64,000 bases of DNA from Bradyrhizobium diazoefficiens (GCF_016599855.1 NZ_CP067041.1:5208001-5272000); one strand, 5' to 3'; shown: positions 16,049-26,185, counted from the stretch's first letter. A program made the numbers and translations. The notes: generated by a model from the letters alone, not told the origin.

Positions 16049-17038
16049 TCAAACCTTGAAGTGGTCGCGATACCAGGTGACAAAATTGTGGACCCCGTGC
16101 TCGATCGGCGTTGACGGTGCAAAGCCGGTGTCGCGCATCAAATCCTCGACATCCGCGAACGTTTCCACCACGTCTCCCGGCTGCATCGGCAGCAATTCTT
16201 TGACCGCCGTCCGACCCAGCTCCCGCTCCAGAAGTCCGACGACATGCATCAGCTCTTCGGGGCGGTGGTTTCCGACATTGTAGATCCGAGACGGCGCATT
16301 TGCGGCAGCCGGATCGTCTGTAGGAACAAAATCGATCAGCTTGGATACTACGCGGGTCACGTCGCCAATATAGGTGAAGTCGCGGCGCATTTTGCCATGG
16401 TTAAAGAGCCGGATCGGCTGATCAGCCATGATGGCGTTTACAAACAGAAACATGGCCATATCAGGCCGTCCCCACGGGCCGTAGATGGTAAAAAAGCGCA
16501 AGCCCGTGACCGGCAGCCGGTAGAGATGGCTGTAGGACTGCGCCATCACCTCGTTCGCTTTCTTGGTCGCGGCGTAGAAGCTCACGGGATGATCGGTCCG
16601 GTCCTTTACGGAAAACGGCAGCTTAGTGTTGGCGCCATAAACGGATGATGACGAGGCGTAGACGAGATGACGACAGCCGTTATTGCGGCTGCCCTCGAGC
16701 ACGTTGAGAAAGCCCTGCAGATTGGATTCGACATAACTCTGCGGCCGCTCGATCGAATAGCGCACGCCGGCCTGGGCGGCGAGATGCACGACCTCCGAAA
16801 AGCGATGCCGCGCAAACAGCGCCGCCATGGTCTCGCGATCGGCGAGATCGGCCTGGACAAAGGAGAAACGAGACTCGTTCCCGAGCTGCGCCAGGCGCGC
16901 TCGCTTCAGCGCAGGATCGTAATAGCTGTTGAGATTGTCGAGCCCGACCACGGACCGCCCTTCGGCCAGCAGCTGCCGGGCGACGTGAAAGCCGATGAAA
17001 CCGGCCGCACCCGTGACCAAAATCGCCTGATCCGTCAT
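16049..17038 (-). CDS. lpsL: UDP-glucuronate 4-epimerase LpsL
   Basis: 329 residues of the extended SDR family. VTGAAGFIGFHVA is the NAD-binding motif, YASSSSVYGAN holds the catalytic Ser, and FYAATKKANE gives the YxxxK pair. DNLNSYYDPALKRARL and SIERPQSYVESNLQGF are characteristic of UDP-GlcA 4-epimerases, which make UDP-galacturonate. Rhizobial LPS core and lipid A contain galacturonate, so a role in LPS assembly is expected. It is the first gene of a minus-strand run with manC. Confidence 0.9.
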   Translation of the reverse strand: MTDQAILVTGAAGFIGFHVARQLLAEGRSVVGLDNLNSYYDPALKRARLAQLGNESRFSFVQADLADRETMAALFARHRFSEVVHLAAQAGVRYSIERPQSYVESNLQGFLNVLEGSRNNGCRHLVYASSSSVYGANTKLPFSVKDRTDHPVSFYAATKKANEVMAQSYSHLYRLPVTGLRFFTIYGPWGRPDMAMFLFVNAIMADQPIRLFNHGKMRRDFTYIGDVTRVVSKLIDFVPTDDPAAANAPSRIYNVGNHRPEELMHVVGLLERELGRTAVKELLPMQPGDVVETFADVEDLMRDTGFAPSTPIEHGVHNFVTWYRDHFKV

Positions 17039-17130
17039 CCTGTTCCCAAATGATCCCCGGCGCGCGTGCCCGCGGCGCCTCTTTACCCGGTATCGAGGGG
17101 CCGCAACAGCGCTCAGCCCCTCATAACCGC

Positions 17131-17171
17131 TTCCGATAAGCGCTTTCTGATAAGCGCTTCTGATAAGGGCT
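17131..17171. repeat. Short tandem repeat in the lpsL / flippase-like promoter region
   Basis: Three near-identical units, TTCCGATAAGCGCT, TTCTGATAAGCGCT and TCTGATAAGGGCT (14, 14 and 13 bases), lie between the divergent genes lpsL and the flippase-like gene. They could be regulator sites or simple slippage; nothing in the sequence decides this. Confidence 0.6.
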
Positions 17172-17263
17172 ATTGCAAGATCGGCGCCAAAACCATACCA
17201 AAGCGGCCGAATTCGGCGCCTCGCGTCGGGTTACCTCCAATCTTCGCAAACCCTGCGGGCGAG

Positions 17264-18223
17264 ATGCGCCGAATCCTGCTGTCGACGGCCAAAATCCTGA
17301 TCTCCGCGGCGCTGCTCTATCTGGCGCTGCGCAAGGTCGATCCGAGCGAGCTGTTCTCGCGCTTCACGGCGACCAGCCTGTTCTGGATCGCCATGGCGAT
17401 CATGGTCACGTTCCTGCAGATCTTCGTCGGCGTGCTGCGCTGGCACGAGGTCAGCGCCGCATGCAGTGCGCCGCTCGAGCTCCGCCGCGCCATGCGCTAT
17501 AACGTGATCGGCTCCTTCTTCAACCAGACCCTGCCGTCCGCGATCGGCGGCGACGCGGTCCGGCTATGGCTCGTCGCGCGCGCCGGCGCGGGATGGCGCG
17601 CGGCGACCTATTCGATCTTCGTCGATCGCGCGATCGGCCTCGTCGCGCTCGCGATCCTCATCGTCGCGAGCCTACCCTGGAGCTACGCGCTCATCACCGA
17701 TCCGAACGGCCGCTCGGCGCTGCTGCTGGTCGACCTCGCAGCGCTCGCAGGCGGCATCGGCTTCCTGATTTTCGGCGCGCTGAAATGGCCGTGGCTGAAG
17801 ACCTGGTGGGCCACCCACCACATCCACGCCTGCGCTGTGATCGCCAATCGCGTGATCTTCAACCCCGCGCGCGGACCTGTCATCGCGATCCTGTCGCTGC
17901 TGGTTCACGTGCTTGCCGTCGTCATCGCCTGGTGCGTGGTGCAGTCGATCGCAGCTCCCGTCAGTTTCGCCCAGGTCTTCCTGCTGGTGCCGCCGGTGAT
18001 GCTGATCACCTTGATGCCGATCTCGATCGCCGGCTGGGGCGTGCGCGAGGCGACCATGGGCCTGGCCTTCGGCTTCGCCGGGCTCGCTGCCAATGAGGGC
18101 GTCAACATCTCGCTGCTGTTCGGCGCCGTCTCGTTCATCGTCGGCGCGTTCGGCGGCCTGGTCTGGGTTCTCAGTGCGGAGAAAGCCGCGCAGGGCTCGG
18201 CGCAGCTCGGGGTGCCGGAGTGA
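17264..18223 (+). CDS. Lysylphosphatidylglycerol synthase TM-domain / flippase-like membrane protein
   Basis: 319 residues, about eight hydrophobic helices, no soluble domain. It matches the UPF0104/COG0392 membrane domain: NQTLPSAIGGDAVRLWLVAR is the conserved block near residue 85-105 and GWGVREATMG is the second. MprF proteins use this domain to flip aminoacyl lipids, and stand-alone versions near glycan clusters are presumed lipid flippases. Here it overlaps the WbpL-like gene by 4 bases (GTGA), which suggests a role with undecaprenyl-linked sugars. The ATG at 17264 is selected by homology. Confidence 0.82.
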   Translation: MRRILLSTAKILISAALLYLALRKVDPSELFSRFTATSLFWIAMAIMVTFLQIFVGVLRWHEVSAACSAPLELRRAMRYNVIGSFFNQTLPSAIGGDAVRLWLVARAGAGWRAATYSIFVDRAIGLVALAILIVASLPWSYALITDPNGRSALLLVDLAALAGGIGFLIFGALKWPWLKTWWATHHIHACAVIANRVIFNPARGPVIAILSLLVHVLAVVIAWCVVQSIAAPVSFAQVFLLVPPVMLITLMPISIAGWGVREATMGLAFGFAGLAANEGVNISLLFGAVSFIVGAFGGLVWVLSAEKAAQGSAQLGVPE

Positions 18224-19227
18224 GCACGCTTGCGATCGTGCCGTCGCTGCTCGCTGCCGCGATCGCCGCGCTGATGTCGGCGCTCATCACCTGGACCAGC
18301 CGCCCCCTGCTCCAGCGCTATGCGCTGGCGCGGCCGAACGCGCGTTCGTCACATCGGATTCCGACCCCACAGGGTGCCGGCATCGCGGTGGTAGCAGCGA
18401 CGCTCGTCGTTGCATCGGCGTGGGCTGCTTTCGCCAACGTTGCGATCCCGCCGACGCTGGCGGTCGCGACGGTCGTAATCGCGCTGGTCGGGTTCGCCGA
18501 TGACATCATCTCGCTTCCGGTGCTGGTGCGGCTGGTGCTGCAGGCCGCCTGCGTCGGCGCGATCGTGTTCATGGTGCCTGACGATGCGCGCATCGTGCCC
18601 TCGCTACCGCTGATGCTGGAGCGCGGCCTGATCCTGCTCGCCGGAATCTGGTTCGTGAACCTCGTCAACTTCATGGACGGGCTCGATCTGATGACAGTGG
18701 CGGAGGTGGTGCCGGTGACCGCGGCGCTGCTGCTGCTCGGTCTGCTCGGCGAACTGTCATGGCCGGCGGTGCTGATTGCCACCGCCCTGTGCGGCGCCAT
18801 GCTCGGCTTTGCGCCGTTCAACCAGCCCGTGGCAAAAGTGTTCTTGGGCGATGTCGGCAGCCTGCCGATCGGCCTTTTGCTCGGCTGGTGCCTGCTCGAG
18901 CTCGCCTGGGGCGGACACCCCGCCGCGGCGCTGCTGCTGCCGGCCTATTATCTCGCGGATTCCACCATCACGCTGTTCCGTCGCATCGGACGGCGCGAAC
19001 AATTCTGGTCGGCGCACCGCTCGCATTTTTACCAGCGCGCCACCGACAACGGCTTTACGATTCCGCGCGTCATCGGCGAAGTGTTCGCGCTGAATCTCGT
19101 GCTGGCAGCCCTGTCCATCGTCACCGTTCGTACCAGTTCGACATCGATTGCATCGCTCGCGCTTGTCGCAGGCGCGATCGCAGTCGCCTTCGTGCTGCGA
19201 CGGTTCTCCCGCCCTCAGGCGTCCTGA
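18220..19227 (+). CDS. Polyprenyl-phosphate sugar-1-phosphate transferase (WecA/WbpL-like)
   Basis: 335 residues, a polytopic membrane enzyme of the MraY/WecA family that starts O-chain synthesis by moving a HexNAc-1-phosphate onto undecaprenyl phosphate. Visible motifs are HRIPTPQGAG (45-54), FADD with Asp94/Asp95, NFMDG (150-154) and FLGDVGSLPIG with the catalytic Asp near 205. The GTG start overlaps the preceding stop codon, showing translational coupling. The WbpV- and WbpM-like genes on the opposite strand point to QuiNAc (or a related 6-deoxy-HexNAc) as the first sugar. Confidence 0.9.
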   Translation: MSTLAIVPSLLAAAIAALMSALITWTSRPLLQRYALARPNARSSHRIPTPQGAGIAVVAATLVVASAWAAFANVAIPPTLAVATVVIALVGFADDIISLPVLVRLVLQAACVGAIVFMVPDDARIVPSLPLMLERGLILLAGIWFVNLVNFMDGLDLMTVAEVVPVTAALLLLGLLGELSWPAVLIATALCGAMLGFAPFNQPVAKVFLGDVGSLPIGLLLGWCLLELAWGGHPAAALLLPAYYLADSTITLFRRIGRREQFWSAHRSHFYQRATDNGFTIPRVIGEVFALNLVLAALSIVTVRTSSTSIASLALVAGAIAVAFVLRRFSRPQAS

Positions 19228-20162
19228 GCCGCCAGCGCCAGCCGCAAACCTTCGTCGAGCGACACGGCCGGCTGCCATCCCGTCGCGATCGCCTTGGAAA
19301 CATTGAGCTCGAGCGAGCCGATCAGGCTGTCATGCGTGTCTTGCCGGCCGAGCAGGCCAAGCAGCGAGCTCAGCAGCTCCGGCGACATGCCGAACAGCCG
19401 CGGGCTCTTGCCGGAGGCCCGTGCCAGCCGCTCGATGAATTCGGGCGTCGAGACCTGTTCCCTATCGGCCACCAGGAAGATCTCGAAATTGCTCGCGGGG
19501 TCCGGATGGGTAAGCCGGCGCAGGATAAAGGACGACAGATTCTGCACGGCAAGGAAGGCGCGATGATTGCGGATCGCGGCAAAGGGCAGCGGCAATCCCA
19601 AATGCACCGCGCGCGTCAGCAGCGCAAAATTACCCTTGGCGCCGGCGCCATAGACCAGCGGCGGCCTGATCACCGAGATATTCATGTCGCTGTCGCGCGC
19701 CAGCGTCCTCAGTCCCGCCTCGGCCGCTGCCTTGGACATGCCGTAGAGGCCGCGCGGGGTGAGGATGTCGCTTTCGCTGAACGGGGCGCGCCCTTCGTTG
19801 CTGCGGCCATGCACGAGAACGGTGCTGACGAAGATGAACTGGCGCACGCCGGCCGTCGCCGCAGAGCGCGCCAGATGCAGCGTGCCGGCGATGTTGACGT
19901 TGCGATAGAGCTTCACCGCGTGCTCCTCGTGCTTGTGATGCACGCGCGCGGCGAGATGGACGACGGCATCGACGCCGTCGAGCGCGGCCGACCAGTCGGT
20001 GTCGGGACCGATCGTCTCGATGACGACCTCGTCGTCGAGCCCTTCCGGGCTGCGGACCGCGCGGCGGACCGACCAGCCGTTGCGCACCAGGTCGGGCACG
20101 ACGTGACGGCCGATGAAGCCGCTGGCTCCCGTCACCAGCACGATCCGTCTGTTCCCGCTCAT
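19215..20162 (-). CDS. NAD-dependent sugar epimerase/reductase (WbpV-like)
   Basis: 315 residues of the extended SDR family. VTGASGFIGRHVV opens the Rossmann fold, FVSTVLVHG and YGMSKAAAE supply the Ser and YxxxK. The shape and neighbourhood match WbpV, the 4-reductase that turns UDP-4-keto-6-deoxy-GlcNAc into UDP-QuiNAc or UDP-FucNAc. GGGAG precedes the ATG at 20162, and the ATGA overlap with the upstream glycosyltransferase shows one operon. Its 3' end overlaps the convergent WbpL-like gene by 13 bases. Confidence 0.85.
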   Translation of the reverse strand: MSGNRRIVLVTGASGFIGRHVVPDLVRNGWSVRRAVRSPEGLDDEVVIETIGPDTDWSAALDGVDAVVHLAARVHHKHEEHAVKLYRNVNIAGTLHLARSAATAGVRQFIFVSTVLVHGRSNEGRAPFSESDILTPRGLYGMSKAAAEAGLRTLARDSDMNISVIRPPLVYGAGAKGNFALLTRAVHLGLPLPFAAIRNHRAFLAVQNLSSFILRRLTHPDPASNFEIFLVADREQVSTPEFIERLARASGKSPRLFGMSPELLSSLLGLLGRQDTHDSLIGSLELNVSKAIATGWQPAVSLDEGLRLALAAQDA

Positions 20163-21379
20163 CGTTGCTCCCTGAGGTTCGGGTTGCGCAACAATTCGTC
20201 GATCAGGGCGGCATAGGCGTTCATCGCAACGCTGCGATCGAACTTCGATGCCGCCTTCACCGCACGCTCGGTCATGGCGCCGTCGCACGCGCCCGCCGCG
20301 GTCCGGATCGCGTCCGCGAGCTGGTCGGCGCGCCCCGGCGTCACCACCCAGCCCAGCCCGTTCTCCACCACCGTCAAGGCGGCTTCGGCCTCCGGCTCGG
20401 AGACCAGCACGACGGGCCGGCCGACCGCCAGCAGATTATAGAAGCGGCTCGGCACCGACACGCCGGCGACGTCCTTCCGGTACGGGATGATCCAGAGGTC
20501 GGCCGCGGCCAGGAACGCCTCGAGTTCGGCGTCCTCGACCCGCGCCACGAAGGAAACATTGGGCAGGTTCGCATCCGCCTGCAGCTCCCTCAGCCGCTCG
20601 AAGCCGATGCCCCAGCCGGACAGCAGGAAGCGTATGTCCGGCTCGTCCTTGAGCAGCCGCGCCGCCTCGAACACGATCTCCGGATCATGGGTGAAACCGA
20701 GATTGCCTGATAGCCCGACGATGAAATGGGCCCCCAGCGCTTTGCGGAACGGGTTGTCCGACGTCACCGGCCGCGCCGCAGGCACCAGTGTCGCCCAGTT
20801 CGGGATAAAACGGATCTTGTTCCGCGTCATGCCGGAATAGCTGAGCAGCGGCCGCTCGGCATCGCGGCCGATGGTGATGACGGCATTGAGCGCGCGGAAC
20901 ATCAGGCTGTTGGCGGCGCGCATCAGGCCCGCCACGATCGAGCGCGGCTTCAGCAGACCCGCCATCACCAGCACGTCGGGAAACAGATCGTGCATGATGA
21001 GCGCCGAGCGCCCGCCCTTGAGCCACGATGCAGCCGCGACCGCGTAAGGCAGCATGAACGGGGCCGTGACGGTTAGCACGACGTCGCCGCGCCGCAGCTG
21101 CCGCAACAACGCGATGAAGATGCGCAGCACGAACACCAGTTCGGAGAGACCGCGCCGGATCAGCGCCGCCTTTCCCGGCATGCGGTTCTTGACGGCGATC
21201 ACGCGCGGCCTGCTCGGTCCAATCTGGGAGACCGGCAGCGCGCCGGGCGAGCCTGACAGCACCACGACTTCGTGCTCCGCAGCGAGCCGGCAGGCGATCT
21301 CGGCCATGATCGCCGCGGTCGTGCTCGGATCCGGCGGATAATGCTGGCTCGCGACGACGATCTTGCCTTGAGGCTGCAT
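20159..21379 (-). CDS. Glycosyltransferase family 4 (WbuB-like)
   Basis: 406 residues with a GT-B fold. The N-terminal domain has QHYPPDPSTTAAIMAEIA and HDLFPDVLVMAG, typical of WbuB-type transferases. The C-terminal donor domain has GLSGNLGFTHDPEIVFEAARLL and a PSRFYNLLAVGRPVV block in place of the usual EAMA region. It should add the second sugar to a lipid-linked HexNAc at the inner membrane. The start lies two bases after the WbpM-like stop codon and the stop overlaps the WbpV-like start, so all three form one operon. Confidence 0.88.
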   Translation of the reverse strand: MQPQGKIVVASQHYPPDPSTTAAIMAEIACRLAAEHEVVVLSGSPGALPVSQIGPSRPRVIAVKNRMPGKAALIRRGLSELVFVLRIFIALLRQLRRGDVVLTVTAPFMLPYAVAAASWLKGGRSALIMHDLFPDVLVMAGLLKPRSIVAGLMRAANSLMFRALNAVITIGRDAERPLLSYSGMTRNKIRFIPNWATLVPAARPVTSDNPFRKALGAHFIVGLSGNLGFTHDPEIVFEAARLLKDEPDIRFLLSGWGIGFERLRELQADANLPNVSFVARVEDAELEAFLAAADLWIIPYRKDVAGVSVPSRFYNLLAVGRPVVLVSEPEAEAALTVVENGLGWVVTPGRADQLADAIRTAAGACDGAMTERAVKAASKFDRSVAMNAYAALIDELLRNPNLREQR

Positions 21380-21381
21380 AA

Positions 21382-23295
21382 TCAGGCCGCGTTCGACCCG
21401 AATTCGGGGACCGCATCCTTCAAGATGGTCCTGATCGTCGCCCGATCATCGTGCGCGATCGCTTGGTCGAGCGCGGTGATCCATTTGCGCAGGGTCTGCA
21501 TCGGCGGCTCGTTCGGCTGCGCGGCCATGATGCCGGCGACACCGATCTCGCGAGTCGGCTCTTCGGAGGCGAACAGGATTTCATGCAGGCGCTCGCCCGG
21601 CCGCATGCCCGTGAACACGATCTCGATGTCGTAGCCGGGTTGCAGGCCGGAGAGACGGATCATGCGCTCGGCAAGATCGACGATCTTCACCGGCTGGCCC
21701 ATGTTGAGGACGTAGACCGAGACGTCCGAGCGCGCCGTGCCGAGGGCATGCGTTGCCGCCGTGATCACGAGATCGCAGGCCTCGCGGATGGTCATGAAGT
21801 AGCGGACCATATCGGGATGCGTCACCGTCACCGGGCCGCCGGCCTCGATCTGGGCCTTGAACTTCGGCACCACCGAGCCGTTCGAGGCCAGCACATTGCC
21901 GAACCGGACCGAGATCAGCCGCATCGGCGGCTTGCCGCCGCGGCTGCCTGCCGCAAGATCATGGTCGAGTGCCTGGCAGTACATCTCGGCGAAACGCTTG
22001 GTCAGCCCGAGCATCGACACCGGCTCGATCGCTTTGTCGGTCGAGATCATCACCATGGCTTCGGCCCCGGCGGCGAGAGCCGCGTCGGCGACGTTGATCG
22101 AGCCGAAGATATTGGTCTTGACGCCCTCGCTCCAGTCGCGCTCGAGGATCGGCACGTGCTTGAGAGCTGCCGCGTGGAACACGATGTCGGGCTTGAACTC
22201 GGCCATCAGCCGCATGACGCGCTCGCGGTCGCGGATGTCGGCGATCCGCCCCTCGATCGCAGCGCCCGTGCCTTCCGCGGCGAGCGCCTCGCCGACCGCG
22301 TAGAGCGCCGGCTCGGAATTCTCCAGGATCAGCAGGCGCGCGGCGCCGAAAGCGACGACACGCTCGCAGATCTCCGAGCCGATCGAACCGCCGCCGCCGG
22401 TGACGATCACCGCCTTGCCCCTGATCAGCGCTTCGAGGCGCACATAGTCGATCTGTTCGCTCGGTCGCAGCAGCAGATCCTCGACCGCGACCGCGGTCAG
22501 CCGCGGCGTGTCGCCGCTCTCGAGCGAGGGCATGCGGTTGACGATGACACCTAGCTTGCGCGCCCGCATCAGGATCGATTCCGGATGCGCCTCCGGCTCG
22601 AACGCCGACGGCGTCATCACGACGCGCGTGATCGCCTTACTGCGCTTGGCGAAGTCGGCGACGACGTCCTCGATGTCGACGATGTTGCCCAGCACCGGCA
22701 CGTTGCGGATGAACTGGCCACGATCGGAGCTCGACGGCGACAGCACGCCGACCGGCCAGATCCGCTTGATGGCGCCACTTTCGATGCCGCGCAGCAGCAC
22801 CTCGGCATCCGCAGCGCGGCCGATCAGCAGCGTCGGCGCGGCATCCTCGGTGCGGGCATGGCGCCGCACCCGCGTGTAGCGGAAATAACGGTAGGCTATG
22901 CGCAAGGCGCTGAGAAAAAAAATCTCGAGGAACCAGTAGAGGACGATCGTCACCTTGCCGAGGAAGAAGGCGCCACGGACGTTGGGGGCGACGAAGATGT
23001 AGTCGAGCGCGAGCAGCGCAACCGTCAGCACGGACGCGACGCGGATGATGTTCATCGCGTCCGGCAACGAGATGAAGCGCCATTTCGTCGTGGTCAGGTT
23101 GAAGACGAAAAACACCACGACGCTGAAGGCGAGGAAGTAGGGCAGGATCTGGAACAGCAGCGGCAGGCGGTCGTAAAAATAGTCGCCGCCCTCGAAGCGC
23201 AGATAGAAGGCGGCGAACAGCGCCGCCGTCGTCGCCAGCAGGTCGTGGAGCGCGATCATGAAATTGCGCAAGGTGAGATGCGAAAGACGCGTCAT
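21382..23295 (-). CDS. WbpM/CapD-type nucleotide-sugar 4,6-dehydratase
   Basis: 637 residues. The N-terminal third has about four membrane helices and a first Rossmann-like domain, and the C-terminal catalytic SDR domain begins with VTGGGGSIGSEICE near residue 300. AALKHVPILE, STDKAIEPVSMLG and SVRFGNVLASNGSVV are the family blocks. WbpM-type enzymes dehydrate UDP-GlcNAc to UDP-4-keto-6-deoxy-GlcNAc, the substrate of the WbpV-like enzyme encoded downstream. The ATG at 23295 (MTRLSHLTLRNF) is preferred; an ATG at 23349 adds 18 residues. Neither has a clear ribosome-binding site. Confidence 0.9.
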   Translation of the reverse strand: MTRLSHLTLRNFMIALHDLLATTAALFAAFYLRFEGGDYFYDRLPLLFQILPYFLAFSVVVFFVFNLTTTKWRFISLPDAMNIIRVASVLTVALLALDYIFVAPNVRGAFFLGKVTIVLYWFLEIFFLSALRIAYRYFRYTRVRRHARTEDAAPTLLIGRAADAEVLLRGIESGAIKRIWPVGVLSPSSSDRGQFIRNVPVLGNIVDIEDVVADFAKRSKAITRVVMTPSAFEPEAHPESILMRARKLGVIVNRMPSLESGDTPRLTAVAVEDLLLRPSEQIDYVRLEALIRGKAVIVTGGGGSIGSEICERVVAFGAARLLILENSEPALYAVGEALAAEGTGAAIEGRIADIRDRERVMRLMAEFKPDIVFHAAALKHVPILERDWSEGVKTNIFGSINVADAALAAGAEAMVMISTDKAIEPVSMLGLTKRFAEMYCQALDHDLAAGSRGGKPPMRLISVRFGNVLASNGSVVPKFKAQIEAGGPVTVTHPDMVRYFMTIREACDLVITAATHALGTARSDVSVYVLNMGQPVKIVDLAERMIRLSGLQPGYDIEIVFTGMRPGERLHEILFASEEPTREIGVAGIMAAQPNEPPMQTLRKWITALDQAIAHDDRATIRTILKDAVPEFGSNAA

Positions 23296-23393
23296 CCGTC
23301 GACCGATGAATATCCCGTTAGGTGCAACCTGACCGCGCTGATAGCCCATCTCGGCAAGAGTTGCCAGTCAGAGGTTGCCAGCCGCGCGACCGC

Positions 23394-24692
23394 TCAGGAA
23401 CCCGCTTCCTCCAGCCTCGCCTCGGCCTGTTGTGCCCGGATCACCATGCCGCCGGCAACGCCGACGCCGATGACGTACATCCAGCCCTCGTGGAAGTCGA
23501 ACAGGTGGGAGTTGAACAGCGAGGTGAAGACGTTCTGGACCACGACCAGGAGACCGACCCAACAAGCCAGCCCGTCGCCGCGAAACAGCAGCAGATGCCA
23601 GATCCAGATCGCGTAGAGGATGATGATGCCGATGAGGCCCCATTGCACGGCGACGTTCAGCGTCTGGTTATGCGGGTTGCCGATCACCTCGCTGGACGCC
23701 TGGTAGTGGCCGCTTGGCGTGGCCACCTGCTCGAACAATCCGCGCGTCGAGCCGGTGCCGTGCCCCTTGATCGGCGCCTCCGCAAAGAAGCCAATGGATT
23801 TCCGCCAGAATTCGAGCCGCAGGCCGAGCGAAGTCGGTTCGCCCTTCTCCATGTAGCGCGTGTAGTCGCTGATGAAGCTGTCGGCGGTCTTGCGCAATTG
23901 CGGCGAGGCCTGCCAGGCCGCGGCTGCGCCCACGAGCAGGACGGCGGAGATGATCGCGATGCTGCGCCACCTCAAATGCAGCAGCGCGAACACGCCGAAC
24001 ATGATCGGAACGGTGACGAGTGCAGTGCGCGATACCACCACGAACGCCATGTTGATGAAGAAGCTCAGCGCCAGCACCGTCAGCAACCCGGCGAGCCAAT
24101 AGCGCTTCTCACGGAAGAGCATCACCACCGGATAGGCGAGCGCGACTGCGCACAGCGCGAATTCCTGGCTCTGGTCGATGTAGTTCTTGACGAAGATGCC
24201 GCGCTCGAGGTGGTCGGGCTTGAGCGACAAGCCGGGATAGAAGGCGACCAGCCACGACATCACCGACAATAGCGCGCAGGAGACGAGGAACGCGATGAAC
24301 ACCGCTTGCCCGCGCCGCGAGCGCTGGAAATGATAAAGCAGGACAGGTAGCACCAGCAGCTTGACGGTGGGATTGACCGCATAGAGGCGCGCGCCCCAGG
24401 TCGCATCGGACCACAGCGTCCCCGCCAGCGCGAGCAGGACCAGCGCGATCGGCGCCGCCGCGATCGGACGCTTCAGCGATTGCAGGAATGCCCCGACGTC
24501 GAGAAACGGCACCATGCAGATCAGGAACAAGGCGTTGAAGATTCCCGCCAGCGACGTCGACCACGGCAGCGAGGCCGCGGTGAGGATCGCGAACAGATCG
24601 GCCGTCTCGCTCCAGGCCGCCGGGCTGCGAATGCGCCGCCACAGCATCTGGGCGGTCGTCTCCCGGGCAAGCGCCGTCACTTGCCCACTCAC
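23394..24692 (-). CDS. O-antigen ligase family protein
   Basis: 432 residues with about eleven hydrophobic segments and a large loop (about 245-330) between later helices, the Wzy_C (O-antigen ligase/polymerase) layout. The loop holds [11 protein letters not shown] and [14 protein letters not shown], where Arg and His are the residues expected in the ligase site. WaaL joins the finished O-chain to lipid A-core at the periplasmic face; a Wzy-type polymerase cannot be ruled out. The GTG start at 24692 overlaps the hldE stop (GTGA) and has GGAG 7 bases upstream. Longer in-frame extensions lie wholly inside hldE and are not used. Confidence 0.85.
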   Translation of the reverse strand: MSGQVTALARETTAQMLWRRIRSPAAWSETADLFAILTAASLPWSTSLAGIFNALFLICMVPFLDVGAFLQSLKRPIAAAPIALVLLALAGTLWSDATWGARLYAVNPTVKLLVLPVLLYHFQRSRRGQAVFIAFLVSCALLSVMSWLVAFYPGLSLKPDHLERGIFVKNYIDQSQEFALCAVALAYPVVMLFREKRYWLAGLLTVLALSFFINMAFVVVSRTALVTVPIMFGVFALLHLRWRSIAIISAVLLVGAAAAWQASPQLRKTADSFISDYTRYMEKGEPTSLGLRLEFWRKSIGFFAEAPIKGHGTGSTRGLFEQVATPSGHYQASSEVIGNPHNQTLNVAVQWGLIGIIILYAIWIWHLLLFRGDGLACWVGLLVVVQNVFTSLFNSHLFDFHEGWMYVIGVGVAGGMVIRAQQAEARLEEAGS

Positions 24693-26173
24693 TTGCCCGC
24701 TCCCCGCGCGCGATGGACCAGCGCCGTCGTGCTGAAGCCCTTGAGGATGTCGACCAGCACGACCGTTCCGCCGGCGGCCTCGACGACCTCGTGGCCGACC
24801 ACCTGCTCGCGGGTGTAGTCGCCGCCCTTCACCAGCACGCTCGGCGTGATGCGGCTGATCAGATCGATCGGCGTGTCCTCCTCGAAGATGACGACGAGGT
24901 CGACGGCTTCGAGCGCGGCCAGCACCTCCGCGCGCGCCCGCTCGTCCTGGACCGGGCGATCCGCGCCCTTCAGCCGCCGCACCGAGGCGTCGCTGTTCAG
25001 GCCGACGATCAGGCGGTCGCAGGCGGCACGCGCCGCGGTCAGCACCTTGACGTGGCCGGGATGCAGGATGTCGAAGCAGCCATTGGTGAAGCCGACGCGC
25101 AGCCCCTCCTGCTTCCAAGCGGCGAGCTGGGCATCAAGCGCACCCAGTGCGCTCACGACCTTCTCCTCGGCCGCGAGCGTGGCATGCGGCAGGATCTTTC
25201 GCCGCAGTTCGGCCGCGCTCACGCTGGCCGTGCCCTGTTTGCCGACGGCGACGGCGGCCGCCGCGCTCGCCATGCGCAAGGCCGTGTCCCAATCCGCGCC
25301 CGCCGCGAGCGAGACCGCGAGCGCGGCAGCGACGGTGTCGCCGGCGCCGGAGACGTCGCGCACCTTCACCGGAAAAGCCGGAACATGGACGGCTTCGCCC
25401 TTGCGCGGCACCAGCGTCATGCCGTGCTCACCTTGCGTAACCAGGATCGCCTCGCAATCGGCGAGCCGCATCACGTCCTCGCTGGCATCGACGATGCTCT
25501 GCACGGTGTCGGCGCGGCTGCGCGTCGCCTCCGAGAACTCCTTGCGGTTGGGCGTGAGCAGCGTGGCGCCGCGATAGATCGCCCAGTTCAGGCTCTTGGG
25601 ATCGACGATCACAGGCTTGCCGAGCTTTCGCGCGGTATCGATGGTGTGGCGGATCACGCGTGCCGTCAGCACGCCCTTGGCGTAGTCCGACAGCAGCACG
25701 ATGTCGGCGCGCGCGATCTGCGGCAGGATCGCCTCGATCAGCTTTGTCTCGACCTCATCGGAGGCCGCTAGCGCCTGCTCCCAATCTGCGCGCAGCATAT
25801 GCGTGGAGAAATGCTCGGAGACGAAACGAACCTTTCGCGTGGTCGGCCGCGACGGATCGCACACCAGCGCGCTCTCGATGCCGGCATATTCAGCCAAAGC
25901 GGATGTCAACCGCGCACCCGCATCATCTTCACCGACGAGGCCGACGAAGATGCAGCGTGCGCCGAGGGAGATGATATTGCGCGCGACGTTGCCGGCACCG
26001 CCGATATGGATCTCGCTGCGCTGGGCAACCATGACAGGCGTCGGCGCTTCCGGCGAGATCCGCGAGACGTCGCCATAGACGAACTCGTCCAGCATGATGT
26101 CGCCGATGCAGAGCACCGTGCGGCCGGCGATGGCTTGCGCCAGGGCATCGAAATCGAGAATGGTTGTCGTCAT
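24689..26173 (-). CDS. hldE: Bifunctional heptose kinase / ADP-heptose synthase HldE
   Basis: 494 residues. The N-terminal ribokinase-type domain (1 to about 320) has GGAGNVARN and the catalytic GAGDT (276-280), and phosphorylates heptose 7-phosphate at C1. The C-terminal cytidylyltransferase-like domain begins at [13 protein letters not shown], with HPGH at 371-374, and adds AMP. Together with HldD it makes ADP-L-glycero-D-manno-heptose for the LPS core. ATG at 26173; a TTG two codons earlier is not favoured. The GmhA isomerase and GmhB phosphatase genes of the pathway are not in the window. Confidence 0.95.
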   Translation of the reverse strand: MTTTILDFDALAQAIAGRTVLCIGDIMLDEFVYGDVSRISPEAPTPVMVAQRSEIHIGGAGNVARNIISLGARCIFVGLVGEDDAGARLTSALAEYAGIESALVCDPSRPTTRKVRFVSEHFSTHMLRADWEQALAASDEVETKLIEAILPQIARADIVLLSDYAKGVLTARVIRHTIDTARKLGKPVIVDPKSLNWAIYRGATLLTPNRKEFSEATRSRADTVQSIVDASEDVMRLADCEAILVTQGEHGMTLVPRKGEAVHVPAFPVKVRDVSGAGDTVAAALAVSLAAGADWDTALRMASAAAAVAVGKQGTASVSAAELRRKILPHATLAAEEKVVSALGALDAQLAAWKQEGLRVGFTNGCFDILHPGHVKVLTAARAACDRLIVGLNSDASVRRLKGADRPVQDERARAEVLAALEAVDLVVIFEEDTPIDLISRITPSVLVKGGDYTREQVVGHEVVEAAGGTVVLVDILKGFSTTALVHRARGAGK

Positions 26174-26185
26174 GGTCAAAAGGCC

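Noticed and set aside
24693..25118. An N-terminal extension to the O-antigen ligase frame
   Set aside because: The extra codons lie wholly inside hldE in another frame and have the composition of a shadow; the GTG at 24692 overlaps the hldE stop in the usual coupled way.
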